Assembly (NCBI RefSeq): GCF_900102945.1
Contig: NZ_FNGI01000004.1
Location: 1 to 64,000 of the forward strand
DNA: 64,000 bases
Direction: 5' to 3'
Source of the DNA: Modicisalibacter muralis
GTDB lineage: Bacteria; Pseudomonadota; Gammaproteobacteria; Pseudomonadales; Halomonadaceae
Part shown: positions 27,331-36,255 of the stretch, piece by piece
How positions within the stretch are numbered: position 1 is the stretch's first letter
Layout of the letters: every line of letters starts with the position of its first letter
The notes under the pieces: generated by a model
What the model saw: the letters and a program-made list of their open reading frames with translations, nothing else
The model's database searches: none
Told to the model about the DNA's origin: nothing
Program-made: the position numbers and the translations under genes

Positions 27331-27975
27331 TCAGGCCTCCCGGGGCTCCCCTCGATGGCGGCGCAACTCGCTCGTCGCCTGACGGGCAATCTGCACCGCC
27401 GCCGACAACGCCAGACCGGCGAAGATGGCGCCCACTACCAGGTCCGGCCAGGCGCTACCGCTGCCGAACACGCCAAGCGCCGCGAGCAGCACGGCAGCGT
27501 TGCCGATCACGTCGTTACGCGTGCACAACCAGACACCGCGCATATTGCTATCACCGTGGCGATAGCGCAGCAATACGCCCAGCACGGCGAAATTGGCCAG
27601 CATGGCCAAGAGGCCGATAGCGCCCATGGTCGGTGGATGCGGTGAGCTGCCGGTGGCGAAGTTGTAGAGCGTTATGCCGAGGATCCCCACGCCGAAGGCG
27701 GCCATGGTCAGCGCCTTGATCAGCGACGCCCGCGCGCGCCAGACGAGACCCAAGCCCAGCACCCCCAAGCTAATCGCGTAATTGGCCGCATCGCCAAGAA
27801 AGTCCATCGAGTCGGCGAGCAGCGAGACCGAATCGGCACGCAGACCTGCGCCGATCTCGACCGCGAACATCACGCCATTGACCACCAGCGCGAACCACAG
27901 GACCTTGCGATAGCCCGGCGGAATCGCCGTCTGGCAAGCGCTCGATGCTTCGTTCGCACAGCAGCGTGCACTCAT
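27331..27975 (-). CDS. short CDF-type cation transporter without C-terminal domain
   Basis: The 214-residue membrane protein begins MSARCCANEASSACQ, with cysteines that could bind soft metals. Six helices follow with the CDF-like motifs SLLADSMDFLGDAANY and TRNDVIGNAAVLLAA. The family's usual cytoplasmic domain is missing, as in some small heavy-metal exporters next to MerR-type regulators. A CadR-like promoter lies directly upstream. The start has GAGGAG. It sits 83 bp upstream of mntP on the same strand, so read-through to mntP is possible. Confidence 0.85.
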   Translation of the reverse strand: MSARCCANEASSACQTAIPPGYRKVLWFALVVNGVMFAVEIGAGLRADSVSLLADSMDFLGDAANYAISLGVLGLGLVWRARASLIKALTMAAFGVGILGITLYNFATGSSPHPPTMGAIGLLAMLANFAVLGVLLRYRHGDSNMRGVWLCTRNDVIGNAAVLLAALGVFGSGSAWPDLVVGAIFAGLALSAAVQIARQATSELRRHRGEPREA

Positions 27976-28008
27976 CGTGTCGACTCCTCTCGTGTAGGGA
28001 CAACTCGA

Positions 28009-28039
28009 ACGATAGAGGTTGTAGCCACTATAGGGTCAA
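28009..28039 (-). promoter_or_regulatory. CadR/MerR-type promoter-operator of the short CDF gene
   Basis: On the minus strand TTGACC (28034-28039) and TATCGT (28009-28014) are separated by 19 bp. The core CCCTATAGTGGCTACA in the spacer closely matches the site at 18936-18954 (CCCTGTAGTGGCTACA). The right arm is less perfect than there. Confidence 0.8.
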
Positions 28040-28095
28040 GCACTTTGGATTCCGAGGCCAGACTTTGCACCCTATTGCCGGCACGGGCGGCAATA

Positions 28096-28926
28096 TCAGG
28101 TCGCGTTCTTGAAGCCACCCACCAGATAATTGAAGAACAGGCCGTACGCAATCGCCAGCGGGATAGCGACGACCAGCGTGGCCGCCATCAACTCCGGCCA
28201 GTAGAAGACATCGCCACGGATCAGCTCGGTCGGTACGCCGGCACTGATGTTGCGGGCCGCTGAGGCGTTAATGAAGGTCGCCGCATAAATGTAATTGCCC
28301 AGCGACAGCGAAAACGCGAAAACGGCACAGGCGCCGATGCCCGGATAGACCTGCGGCAGCACGACCTTGCGGAACGCCGTGAATTGTCCACAGCCATCGA
28401 GTAACGCGGCCTCGTCGAGCGTGCGTGGTACCGAGCGGAAAAAACCCAGCAACAGCCAGGTACAAAACGGAATCGTGATGGTCGGTAACACGATCACCAG
28501 CGACCAGATGCTATTGGCCACCCCTAGCCACACCACGATTTGGTACATGGGAATGAACAGCAGGCTGGGCGGGATCAGATACACCAGGAAGATGGCCATG
28601 CCCGAGTGCTCGCCCCAGCGCCCGGTCAGCCGGGCGAGCGCGAATGCCGCCGGCACCGCCAGTAGCAACGTGATCGCGACGACGCACACGCCAACGATGG
28701 CGGAATTCCACAAGAACGTGGGGAAATTGGTCCGGGTGAACAGGAACACCAGATTGCTCAACGTCGGCGGCTCATCGAAAAAGAACGGGCTGATGCCGAT
28801 CGAGTACAGATCGCCGCTGGTCTTGAAAATCGTCAGAAACGCCCAGAGCACGGGCAAGATCGCGAACAGCGTCAGAAATCCGATGCCGCCGTAAAATCCG
28901 GTCTTGCGCGCGAGGCTCAAAAACAT
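28096..28926 (-). CDS. sugar ABC transporter permease, MalG-type (CUT1)
   Basis: The 276-residue inner-membrane permease has six helices and the EAA loop EAALLDGCGQFTAFRKVVLPQVYPG that docks on the ATPase. It is the last gene of a four-gene operon. It starts 1 nt before the upstream permease gene's stop, and the ATG at 28926 is chosen over the longer frame because it leads straight into helix 1. The substrate is probably a sugar or polyol, not determined. Confidence 0.92.
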   Translation of the reverse strand: MFLSLARKTGFYGGIGFLTLFAILPVLWAFLTIFKTSGDLYSIGISPFFFDEPPTLSNLVFLFTRTNFPTFLWNSAIVGVCVVAITLLLAVPAAFALARLTGRWGEHSGMAIFLVYLIPPSLLFIPMYQIVVWLGVANSIWSLVIVLPTITIPFCTWLLLGFFRSVPRTLDEAALLDGCGQFTAFRKVVLPQVYPGIGACAVFAFSLSLGNYIYAATFINASAARNISAGVPTELIRGDVFYWPELMAATLVVAIPLAIAYGLFFNYLVGGFKNAT

Positions 28927-28927
28927 G

Positions 28928-29896
28928 CTATGCCTCCTGCGCGCGGTAGGCGGCACGCAGCGCAAGCACCGACACGACCAGCAGAAACGGAAACAGAAAC
29001 AGTGCAATCGCCGCGCCCTGGGCCAGGCTGCCACCGGCGATCCCCTTGAGATACGCCCAGTACGGCAACACCTGAGTCGAATGCCCCGGCCCGCCGCGGG
29101 TGAGGATTTCGATCATCGACATCTCGCCGATCACCAGCAGGCTGGTGAACAGGATCGCCACGATCAGCATGGGCTTGAGTGCCGGGATGGTGATGCGAAA
29201 CAGGATGCGGAACACCCCGGCCCCATCGATACGTGCCTGCTCGAAGCGCTCCTCGGGAATCGACAGCCGCCCGGCGAGCACGATGATCGTGGCCAGCGGC
29301 AACATGCGCCAGACATCGGCCACGATAGTCGAGGCCAGCCCCAGCCATTCGCGGCCCAGATAATACATATGGCTGTATGGCCCGAGCGGGCTGCCCGGCC
29401 CCAGCACGCCCAGTTCGACCAGAATCCAGTCCACCGGACTGAAGGTCGAGTCGAGAAACCACAGCCAGACGATGGCGGCCAGCGACACCGGCATGGCCCA
29501 TGGCAGAATGAACAGGGTCTGGAACAGGCGCTTGCCGCGAAAGCTGTACACCAGCAACTCGCTGGCCAGTGTCGCCAGCACCAGGATCAGGCAGATGACC
29601 CCCGCCGTCACGATCAGGCTGTTGCGTAGCGCGAGCTGGAACGCGTCGGTTTGGATCACCGTGGCGTAGTTGGACAGCCCCACGAAGTTGTCCAGGCTCG
29701 GATCGCCGATGGTGGCGTCGCTCAGGCTCAGCGCGATCGCCAGCACGAACGGAAAACCGACGAAGGCGACGACATAAAGCACGGCTGGACCGAGCATCAG
29801 CCACGCCAGCACCTTGGGCTGATCGAGCCACCGGGCCAACCGTGCCAGCGCACCGCCGTCGCGCGCCGTGGCCACGGTAGCGGCGGCCTTGCTCAC
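28928..29896 (-). CDS. sugar ABC transporter permease, MalF-type (CUT1)
   Basis: The 322-residue membrane permease has helix 1 at about residues 35-58 (VLAWLMLGPAVLYVVAFVGFPFVLAIALSL in part) and the EAA-type loop EERFEQARIDGAGVFRILFRITIP. The GTG at 29896 overlaps the ATPase stop (GTGA), which fixes the start within a long open frame. It pairs with the MalG-type permease just downstream. Confidence 0.9.
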   Translation of the reverse strand: MSKAAATVATARDGGALARLARWLDQPKVLAWLMLGPAVLYVVAFVGFPFVLAIALSLSDATIGDPSLDNFVGLSNYATVIQTDAFQLALRNSLIVTAGVICLILVLATLASELLVYSFRGKRLFQTLFILPWAMPVSLAAIVWLWFLDSTFSPVDWILVELGVLGPGSPLGPYSHMYYLGREWLGLASTIVADVWRMLPLATIIVLAGRLSIPEERFEQARIDGAGVFRILFRITIPALKPMLIVAILFTSLLVIGEMSMIEILTRGGPGHSTQVLPYWAYLKGIAGGSLAQGAAIALFLFPFLLVVSVLALRAAYRAQEA

Positions 29897-30951
29897 GCCG
29901 CCACCCCCGCCTGCGAGGCCTTGCGCTCGCCGCTGGCGCGATCGAACAGCCGGACATCGGCCCGCGCGCCGACGAAGCGCCATTGCTCGCCAGGCGAGAA
30001 GCGCGGCTCGATGCTGGCCGGCAATCGGGCCACCACGTGCTGGCGCTGCTGGTCGATATCCGCCAGCCCGGACTGCACCGTACCGTAACCCAGCCACTCC
30101 GAGCCGAGGTATTCCACGTGTTCGATGGCGACCTGCATATCCAACACGTAGTCGCCGTCGGGTGCGTCGGCGTGCAGACGCAGGTGTTCCGGCCGCAGCC
30201 CGGCGACGGTGTGCTCGTCCAGCGGCAGCAGGTTCATCGGTGGGTTGCCGATGAACCCGGCCACGAACAAATCGGCCGGGTCATTGTAGAGTTCGCGCGG
30301 CGTCCCGACCTGATGCAGACGGCCCTTGTTGATCACCGCCACGCGATCGGCCAGACCGAGCGCTTCGAGTTGATCGTGGGTGACGTAGAGCGTGGTGATG
30401 CGCGTGCGGTCGTGCAGCTCGCGCAATTCCGCCCGCGCCTGGCTGCGGATCTGGGCGTCCAGCGACGACAGCGGCTCGTCGAAAACGAACAGCTCCGGGT
30501 CGCGTACCAGCGCACGCGCCAGCGCGACCTTCTGCTGCTGGCCGCCCGACAGGCGGGTCGGCCGGCGATCCAGAAGGTCGTCCACTTCCAGAATCCGCGT
30601 GACTTCGTCGAGCTTGGCCTGATGCTGGCTCTTGGGCACCTTGCGCGACACCAGCGGAAACAGGATGTTGTCGCGTACGCTCATGTGCGGATACAAGGCG
30701 AACGACTGGAACACCATGGCCACGTTGCGGTCTCGCGGCGGAATGCCCAACACCGACTGCCCGTCGAGCAGAATGTCGCCGGAACTGGGTTTTTCCAGGC
30801 CCGCGATCATGCGCATCAGCGTACTCTTGCCCGATCCCGAGGGTCCCAGAATGGCCAGCAGTTCGCCTTCTTCGGATTTCAGGTCGAACCCATTGACCGC
30901 CTGAATACGACCATAATGTTTTTCAAGCGCGCGCAATTCCAGCACCGACAT
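29893..30951 (-). CDS. sugar ABC transporter ATP-binding protein (MalK/UgpC-like)
   Basis: The 352-residue ATPase has Walker A GPSGSGKST, Q loop VFQSFALYPHM, signature LSGGQQQKVALARAL, Walker B LFVFDEPLSSLD and H loop YVTHDQLEA. The C-terminal OB-fold regulatory domain of the MalK type (GLRPEHLRLHAD) is present. It energises the two permeases encoded downstream. Confidence 0.94.
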   Translation of the reverse strand: MSVLELRALEKHYGRIQAVNGFDLKSEEGELLAILGPSGSGKSTLMRMIAGLEKPSSGDILLDGQSVLGIPPRDRNVAMVFQSFALYPHMSVRDNILFPLVSRKVPKSQHQAKLDEVTRILEVDDLLDRRPTRLSGGQQQKVALARALVRDPELFVFDEPLSSLDAQIRSQARAELRELHDRTRITTLYVTHDQLEALGLADRVAVINKGRLHQVGTPRELYNDPADLFVAGFIGNPPMNLLPLDEHTVAGLRPEHLRLHADAPDGDYVLDMQVAIEHVEYLGSEWLGYGTVQSGLADIDQQRQHVVARLPASIEPRFSPGEQWRFVGARADVRLFDRASGERKASQAGVAA

Positions 30952-31042
30952 ATGGCAGGTCCTTATATCGGGTTACGAACGGTAGCGGATGGCGACGCGC
31001 CAGCCGCGCCGCCATCGAACAGACATTGGACCGGCACGCTCG

Positions 31043-32488
31043 CTATTCGCCGCCACCGACAAACCCGCGCTCACGCCATTTCTCGAAGATCTTGCGGATC
31101 TGGGCGGCCGCGTTGTCGACGGCTTCCTCGGGCGATGCCTCGCCACGCGCCACATTGGCCATCATGGTCGACAGAACATGCGTCTGGTAGACCTCGCCGA
31201 CCGCCGGATTGGCATAGCCGGGGTAACCCAGCCAGACGGTCCATTTCGGCGCCGTTCCCAGAATGGCGAGCTTGTCCGCCGGCTCAGAGCCCCAGGGGTC
31301 GTTGTCCAGCCAACCGCCTTCCTTGAACAGCTGTGGCACTTGGGAGCGGAATGCCGGGAAGTTGTAGAACTTGGCGTAATAGCTGGCGCTGCTGTAGTTG
31401 TTCTCCAGATCAAGGGCGAACTTCTTGGCCGCCGCGATCTTGTCCTTGTCGGTCACGTAATCGGGCATGACGTAGATGAACCACACGTGCGACGGCATCC
31501 GCGCCTCGCCACCCGGCCCCTCCAGGCCCGGCCGAAATCCGGTGTTCTCCGTCACCGGGCTGCCGATTTCCTGGGCGCTGCGGAAAAACGAGATCGAGTT
31601 CTGGATATACGACGCCGTACCCGCGATATAGGTCTGGTTGTTGGACGCCGGGTTCCAGGCGAACACTTCCGGCGTCATTGCGTTCTCGAACAGCTTCTTC
31701 TGGTACTCGACGGCCGCCAGGGTCTCCGGCGAGTCGAACACGACGTTGCCGTTCTCGTCCTGCACCGAGCCGCCGAACGACCAGATCAGCGCACGCGTAT
31801 AGAACTCCGAGTCCAGCTCGGGCGACATGCCCACCGCCACCGGGATGCCGGTTTCTTCGAATATCTTGGCACCGCCTTCCAGCAGGTCCTTGTAGCTTAC
31901 CGGGCCGTCGGGATAACCCGCCTCTTGCCAGAGGTCGGTGCGGTACACACCCGGGTCCGGCACCCAGCCATGACAGAAGCCGTACCATATGTCCTTGGCG
32001 GGCAGATAGCTCGAGTGTCGACAGGTCTGTGCTCTTTCGCCGAACGCCGCCTTGGCGGCGGCATTGACGTCACCCAGCGGCTTGAGGCCTTCGATGAACG
32101 CCGCCGGGGCGGCATTCATTTCAAACAGCGTCGGCCCCTGACCGGCGCCGATGGAAGCCGCCAGGGTCGAGGGTACATCGCCGATGCTGATATGGTTGAC
32201 GGTCACATTGACATTGTGCGCCTCGCCCCATTTCTGCGCGTACTGGTCGAACCACTCGTCGTAACGCGGGACGAAGTGGCTCCACTGGGTAAGCGTGATG
32301 GAGGTGCCATCCGGGAACTGATCGGGAAACTGCATCTTCCCGTAACTGGTCGGAAACTCAGGCGCTGCTGGCTTGAGCTCCTCGCCCAATGCGGCCGTCG
32401 ATCCGATGGAGAAAATGGCCAAAGCTGCCAAGGCAGCGGCAGCTATCTGCCCAAAACGATGCGTGTGTTTCAAGACCGGTGGTGACAT
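31043..32488 (-). CDS. ABC transporter sugar-binding protein
   Basis: The 481-residue secreted solute-binding protein has a signal peptide cleaved near STAALGEE. Family 1 features include SITLTQWSHFVPRYDEWFD, then VTVNHISIGDVPSTLAASIGAGQGPTL. A glycine/tryptophan-rich ligand region follows later (IWYGFCHGWVPDPGVYRTDLW). It is first in the operon and highly expressed by position, with a GGGGGAGA ribosome site. The ligand is unknown; the size and sequence suggest an oligosaccharide or polyol. Confidence 0.92.
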   Translation of the reverse strand: MSPPVLKHTHRFGQIAAAALAALAIFSIGSTAALGEELKPAAPEFPTSYGKMQFPDQFPDGTSITLTQWSHFVPRYDEWFDQYAQKWGEAHNVNVTVNHISIGDVPSTLAASIGAGQGPTLFEMNAAPAAFIEGLKPLGDVNAAAKAAFGERAQTCRHSSYLPAKDIWYGFCHGWVPDPGVYRTDLWQEAGYPDGPVSYKDLLEGGAKIFEETGIPVAVGMSPELDSEFYTRALIWSFGGSVQDENGNVVFDSPETLAAVEYQKKLFENAMTPEVFAWNPASNNQTYIAGTASYIQNSISFFRSAQEIGSPVTENTGFRPGLEGPGGEARMPSHVWFIYVMPDYVTDKDKIAAAKKFALDLENNYSSASYYAKFYNFPAFRSQVPQLFKEGGWLDNDPWGSEPADKLAILGTAPKWTVWLGYPGYANPAVGEVYQTHVLSTMMANVARGEASPEEAVDNAAAQIRKIFEKWRERGFVGGGE

Positions 32489-32658
32489 TACGTTCTCCCC
32501 CAGCTAGTATTGTTTTTATCACACCAACGACATGTCATCGGTGCGGCTGTAATCCACGACCCTGATAGTTCCCAGCGGGACATAATCACCGCCTATAACA
32601 CAACGGGACTCCACAGTCGGGCCAACCGCTTTAATCACACTAGCCAACAACGGCTACT
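32489..32658 (-). promoter_or_regulatory. upstream region of the sugar ABC operon
   Basis: The 170-bp gap between cadR and the binding-protein gene should hold the operon promoter. A GACATGTC palindrome is at 32529-32536 and an AT-rich run (about 32506-32525) precedes the ribosome site. I cannot name a regulator or a clear -35/-10 pair. Confidence 0.3.
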
Positions 32659-33057
32659 CTAGCGAGTTTCCGCGCTAATCCCCGTCAAAATCCCGCAGTC
32701 GGCCGCTTCATGCACGCCGCTACAGCGCGTCCGCAGTGCGACGAGTTGCTTCTCCAGGGCCTGCAGCGAGTTGATTTGCGCGCGAACATGCGCTATACGG
32801 CCATCGAGCATGCCATTGACGGCGGTACAGGGTTGGTGCGGCTCGTCCAGATAACCCTGCAGTTCGCCAATCTCCGCCAGCGACAGGTTGAGCATGCGGC
32901 AGCGGCGCACGAAAGCGAGCCGCTCGACATGCTGTTGCGTGTAGATACGGTAGCCATTCTGTTGGCGCTCTGGCGATACCAGCAGGCCTTCTCGCTCATA
33001 GAAGCGAATCGTCTGCACATCGACGCCCACCAACTTCGCCAACTGACCAATACGCAT
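32659..33057 (-). CDS. cadR: MerR-family Cd(II)/Pb(II)-responsive regulator
   Basis: The 132-residue protein has an N-terminal MerR helix-turn-helix (MRIGQLAKLVGVDVQTIRFYEREGLL). The CadR/PbrR cysteine set is Cys in CRMLNLSLAEI, then EPHQPCTAVNGML, and LRTRCSGVHEAADCGIL at the end. It activates overlong-spacer promoters when metal binds. No cadA is beside it; matching operators lie in front of two CDF genes 5 and 14 kb away. The start has GGAGG at ideal spacing. Confidence 0.93.
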   Translation of the reverse strand: MRIGQLAKLVGVDVQTIRFYEREGLLVSPERQQNGYRIYTQQHVERLAFVRRCRMLNLSLAEIGELQGYLDEPHQPCTAVNGMLDGRIAHVRAQINSLQALEKQLVALRTRCSGVHEAADCGILTGISAETR

Positions 33058-33096
33058 CTCATTACCTCCAATGCCGGCGACTCGTTTACTGTCTTT

Positions 33097-33117
33097 ACCC
33101 TATAACCATTATAGGGT
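33097..33117 (-). promoter_or_regulatory. CadR autoregulatory operator
   Basis: The palindrome ACCCTATA-ACCAT-TATAGGGT lies 40 bp upstream of the cadR start. It shares the CCCTATA arm with the operators at 28009 and 18930. It probably serves autoregulation of cadR. Confidence 0.8.
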
Positions 33118-33352
33118 TTCCTCACAAAGGAGTCTTGGGCCTCGACTGCACAAAGCTGCCATCGGCACTCATGCAATATTGGTGTGGATCTCGGCCCAGG
33201 TGACGCTTGCCTCCAACCCATGCGGTTGTCGATTCACCAAGGCCAGTTGCGCCTGTTGCCGCTGGGCCAGCTCGATGACGCAAGTTGCTCAGCGCGCATG
33301 CGGTGGGAAGAAGTTGCAATAGGTCTCGCGAACGAAACGGCCTGGCGCGCCA
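33118..33352. other. gap between cadR and nuoN, possible gene fragment
   Basis: No intact gene is evident. On the minus strand an open frame of 39 codons (33169-33288) reads VIELAQRQQAQLALVNRQPHG and ends in VTWAEIHTNIA. It looks protein-like, but it has no start codon or ribosome site and a stop lies just upstream. It may be the tail of a decayed gene. No terminator for the nuo operon was recognised. Confidence 0.25.
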
Positions 33353-34756
33353 TCACAACGCAAAGCGCAGCGACGCCATCAGGCCCAGCCCCCACTCCAC
33401 ACCGAGGCTCGCCACGAGCAGCACGACGACGCTCGCCAACATCGCCAGCCACGACCAGATGCCAAGTACGTGCACCTCGCCCTCTGGCGCCTTGAACATC
33501 GTCACCGCGATCACCCGAAGATAGTAGAACAGCGAGACCAGCGTATTGATCGCGGCGACCACGGCCAGCCAGCCATAGCCGGCGGCGATGGTCACCTCGA
33601 AAAGCAGGAACTTGCCGAAGAAGCCGACCAGCGGCGGAATGCCGACCAGCGACAGCAGCGCCACGATCAGCACCGCCGTGACGATGGGTTGCGCCCGCGC
33701 CAGGCCGCGATAGTCATCCAGCGCGGTGCGCCCGCGCAGGTGTGTAATCACGGCGAAGGCGGCCAGGTTGGCCAACGCATAGGCGGCGAGAAATGCCAGC
33801 AGGGCGCGCAGCGCCTGAGGGTGAGCGCCGATAACCACCACCGCCATCAGCGCATAGCCCGACTGCGACACCGACGACCAGCCGAGCAGGCGGCGCACGT
33901 CGCTCTGGCGCAGCGCCGCCAGGTTGCCCAGCGTCATGGTGACGGCGGCAATCAGAGCGACGATGGCCGGCCACGCCTGGTCCACCGGCAGTAGCAAGAC
34001 GAAGCGCGCCAGCGCCACCGCCGCGCCGATCTTGGGCGCCACGCTCAATAGCGCGACGACCGGCGCCGGGGCGCCCTGGGCAACGTCGGGCATCCAGGCG
34101 TGCGCCGGAAACGCCGCCAGCTTGAAGCTAAGGCCGAGCACGATGCACGCGGTGGCGATCGTCAGGGCAAACGGATCGGCGTCGACCAGCGCCTCGGCAG
34201 TGCGCGCGTAATCGGTATCGCCGACCAGGCCGAACAAGACCACCACGCCGATCACCAGCAAGGCGTTGGTCAATGCGCCGATCAGGAAGTACTTCATGCC
34301 CGCTTCCAGCGCCGGCGCCCAGCCACGATGGTAGGCGACCAGTGGATAGCTGGCCGTCGACGACAGCAGCACACCCACCACCAGCTGCATACTGTCGTTG
34401 GCCGAGGCCATCATGATCATGCCAAGCAGCGCGAACAGGATCAGCGCGTAGTACTCGCCGTGCCGCCGGTCGCTGCGCATCCACTGCGGCGACAACGACA
34501 CGGTCACCGCCCCACTGAAAAGCATCAGCCACTTGGCGGCGATCGCCGGGCCATCCAGCGCCCAGACGCCGGAAAAACTCAGCATTGGCGCCCGCGACCA
34601 CTGCATCACGCTGAATCCCGTCGCCAGGGCCAGCGCAACCAGCGCCAGCCCGGCGGCCCAGGCCTGGCGATCATGCGATGAAAAGGCGGCGAACAGCACG
34701 ATGATCACCGCGCCAACCAGCAGGATGAGTTCGGGAAGCAGGTCACCGACCGGCAT
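33353..34756 (-). CDS. nuoN: NuoN-like proton-pumping subunit of a Complex I-like assembly
   Basis: The 467-residue antiporter-like membrane subunit has about 14 helices. LSFKLAAFPAHAWMPDVAQGAPAPV carries the conserved lysine and HxWxPD region of NuoL/M/N proteins. It is the last gene of the eight-gene operon. Its ATG at 34756 overlaps the nuoM stop by one base; the longer open frame is not used. It is slightly shorter than E. coli NuoN (485). Confidence 0.9.
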   Translation of the reverse strand: MPVGDLLPELILLVGAVIIVLFAAFSSHDRQAWAAGLALVALALATGFSVMQWSRAPMLSFSGVWALDGPAIAAKWLMLFSGAVTVSLSPQWMRSDRRHGEYYALILFALLGMIMMASANDSMQLVVGVLLSSTASYPLVAYHRGWAPALEAGMKYFLIGALTNALLVIGVVVLFGLVGDTDYARTAEALVDADPFALTIATACIVLGLSFKLAAFPAHAWMPDVAQGAPAPVVALLSVAPKIGAAVALARFVLLLPVDQAWPAIVALIAAVTMTLGNLAALRQSDVRRLLGWSSVSQSGYALMAVVVIGAHPQALRALLAFLAAYALANLAAFAVITHLRGRTALDDYRGLARAQPIVTAVLIVALLSLVGIPPLVGFFGKFLLFEVTIAAGYGWLAVVAAINTLVSLFYYLRVIAVTMFKAPEGEVHVLGIWSWLAMLASVVVLLVASLGVEWGLGLMASLRFAL

Positions 34757-36255
34757 CAGCGACCCCCTACCAGCACGGCGGAGGACGCCTCGATCAGTGT
34801 GAGCAAGAAGCGCGGCGCGATGCCGATGACCACGATGCCCAGCGTCAGCACGGCGAGCACGCCCCATTCGGCCCGGTTCAGGTCGGGGAAGTCGACGAGA
34901 TGCAGCGGCCGACTGCCGAAGAACAGCCGGCGCAGCAGGTCCAGGAACAGCGCCGCGGTGATCAGTATGCCGACCACGCCGATCACCGCCAGCCACGGAT
35001 AGACGGCGAAAGTGCCGGCAAATATCTGGAACTCGGCGACGAAGCCGGCCAGCCCCGGCATGCCCAGGCTGGCGAACGCCGCCAGTACGGTGAAGCCGGT
35101 CAACAGCGGCGCCTGGCGGGCCAGCCCACCATAGCGGTCAAGGTCGTATTCGCCGGTACGCTGCCAGAAGGAGCCGCAGATCAGGAACAGCGCGCCGGTG
35201 ATCAGGCCGTGGGCGACCATTTCCACCGTGGCCCCGGTCAGCGCCAGCCGGCGGGCCACGTCAGTATCGCTGAACGCGGCGGCGGCCACGGCGATACCCA
35301 GCACCGTGTAGCCCATGTGGTTGATCGAAGTGTAGGCGATGCGCCGCTTCAGATTGCGCTGGCCCAGCGCGACCAGTGCACCGTAGACGATCGCTACCAG
35401 CGCGATGATAGCGATCGCCAGCGCGTAACGGGCGAAGGCGTCCTGCATCATCGCGAAAGGCAGGCGAATCATGCCGTAGGTGCCCATCTTGAGCAGCACC
35501 CCGGCGAGGATCGCCGAGGCCGGCCCCGGCGCATCGACGTGGGCCTGCGGCAGCCAAGTGTGCAGCGGCACCAGCGGCGTCTTGATCGCCAGGCCCAGCA
35601 TCAGCGCCAGGAACACCAGTCCGGCATAGAGCCCGCTACCGGCCAATGGCTGTCGCTCGATCAGCACACGCATGTCGAAGCTATGCGGATCGAGCGACAG
35701 ATACAGACCGATGATCGCCAGCAGCAACGCCAATGAGCCGGCAAAGGTGTAAAGGAAGAACTTGAGCGCCGAGACCTGCGGCTCGCCGTGCCCCCAGCGG
35801 CCGATCAGGAAGTACATGCCGACCAGCGTCAGATCGAAGAACACATAGAACAGCAGCAGGTCGAGCGCCAGGAACACGCCCAGCGACATGGCCTGCAAGA
35901 ACAGCAGCCAGGCATAGTACTGAACATGGTCCTGGCGCGGCTCGCTGCGGGCATCCAGCGGATAGGCGATGGCGGCGACGAACAGCAGCGCGCTCATGGT
36001 CGCCACGGCCAGCGCGATGCCATCCACGCCGACCCGATAGGCCACACCCAGCGACGGTACCCAGCGCACCTCGTCGACGTGCTGGAACAGCGGCCCCGAC
36101 GGGTCGAAGCCGAACCAGGCCACTATCAACGCCAGCAACGACAACGCCGCAGCACCCGTGGCGAACCAGCGAGCGCGCATGGCGCTCCAGCGCTTTGAGC
36201 CGGCAAGCGCAAGAGCCCCCAGCAGCGGAACGGCCAGCGCAACGGTGAGAATCAC
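34756..36255 (-). CDS. nuoM: NuoM-like proton-pumping subunit
   Basis: The 499-residue antiporter-like subunit keeps key features: the acidic helix 5 region in YVFFDLTLVGMYFLIGRWG, and KTPLVPLHTWLPQAHVDAPGPASAILAGVLLKMGTYG in part, with both conserved lysines. Helix 5 reads FFDLTLVGMYFLIG, so the usual glutamate of WEAMLVPMYFLI is replaced by Asp at the aligned position. The GTG start at 36255 overlaps the nuoL stop by 4 nt. Confidence 0.92.
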   Translation of the reverse strand: MILTVALAVPLLGALALAGSKRWSAMRARWFATGAAALSLLALIVAWFGFDPSGPLFQHVDEVRWVPSLGVAYRVGVDGIALAVATMSALLFVAAIAYPLDARSEPRQDHVQYYAWLLFLQAMSLGVFLALDLLLFYVFFDLTLVGMYFLIGRWGHGEPQVSALKFFLYTFAGSLALLLAIIGLYLSLDPHSFDMRVLIERQPLAGSGLYAGLVFLALMLGLAIKTPLVPLHTWLPQAHVDAPGPASAILAGVLLKMGTYGMIRLPFAMMQDAFARYALAIAIIALVAIVYGALVALGQRNLKRRIAYTSINHMGYTVLGIAVAAAAFSDTDVARRLALTGATVEMVAHGLITGALFLICGSFWQRTGEYDLDRYGGLARQAPLLTGFTVLAAFASLGMPGLAGFVAEFQIFAGTFAVYPWLAVIGVVGILITAALFLDLLRRLFFGSRPLHLVDFPDLNRAEWGVLAVLTLGIVVIGIAPRFLLTLIEASSAVLVGGR

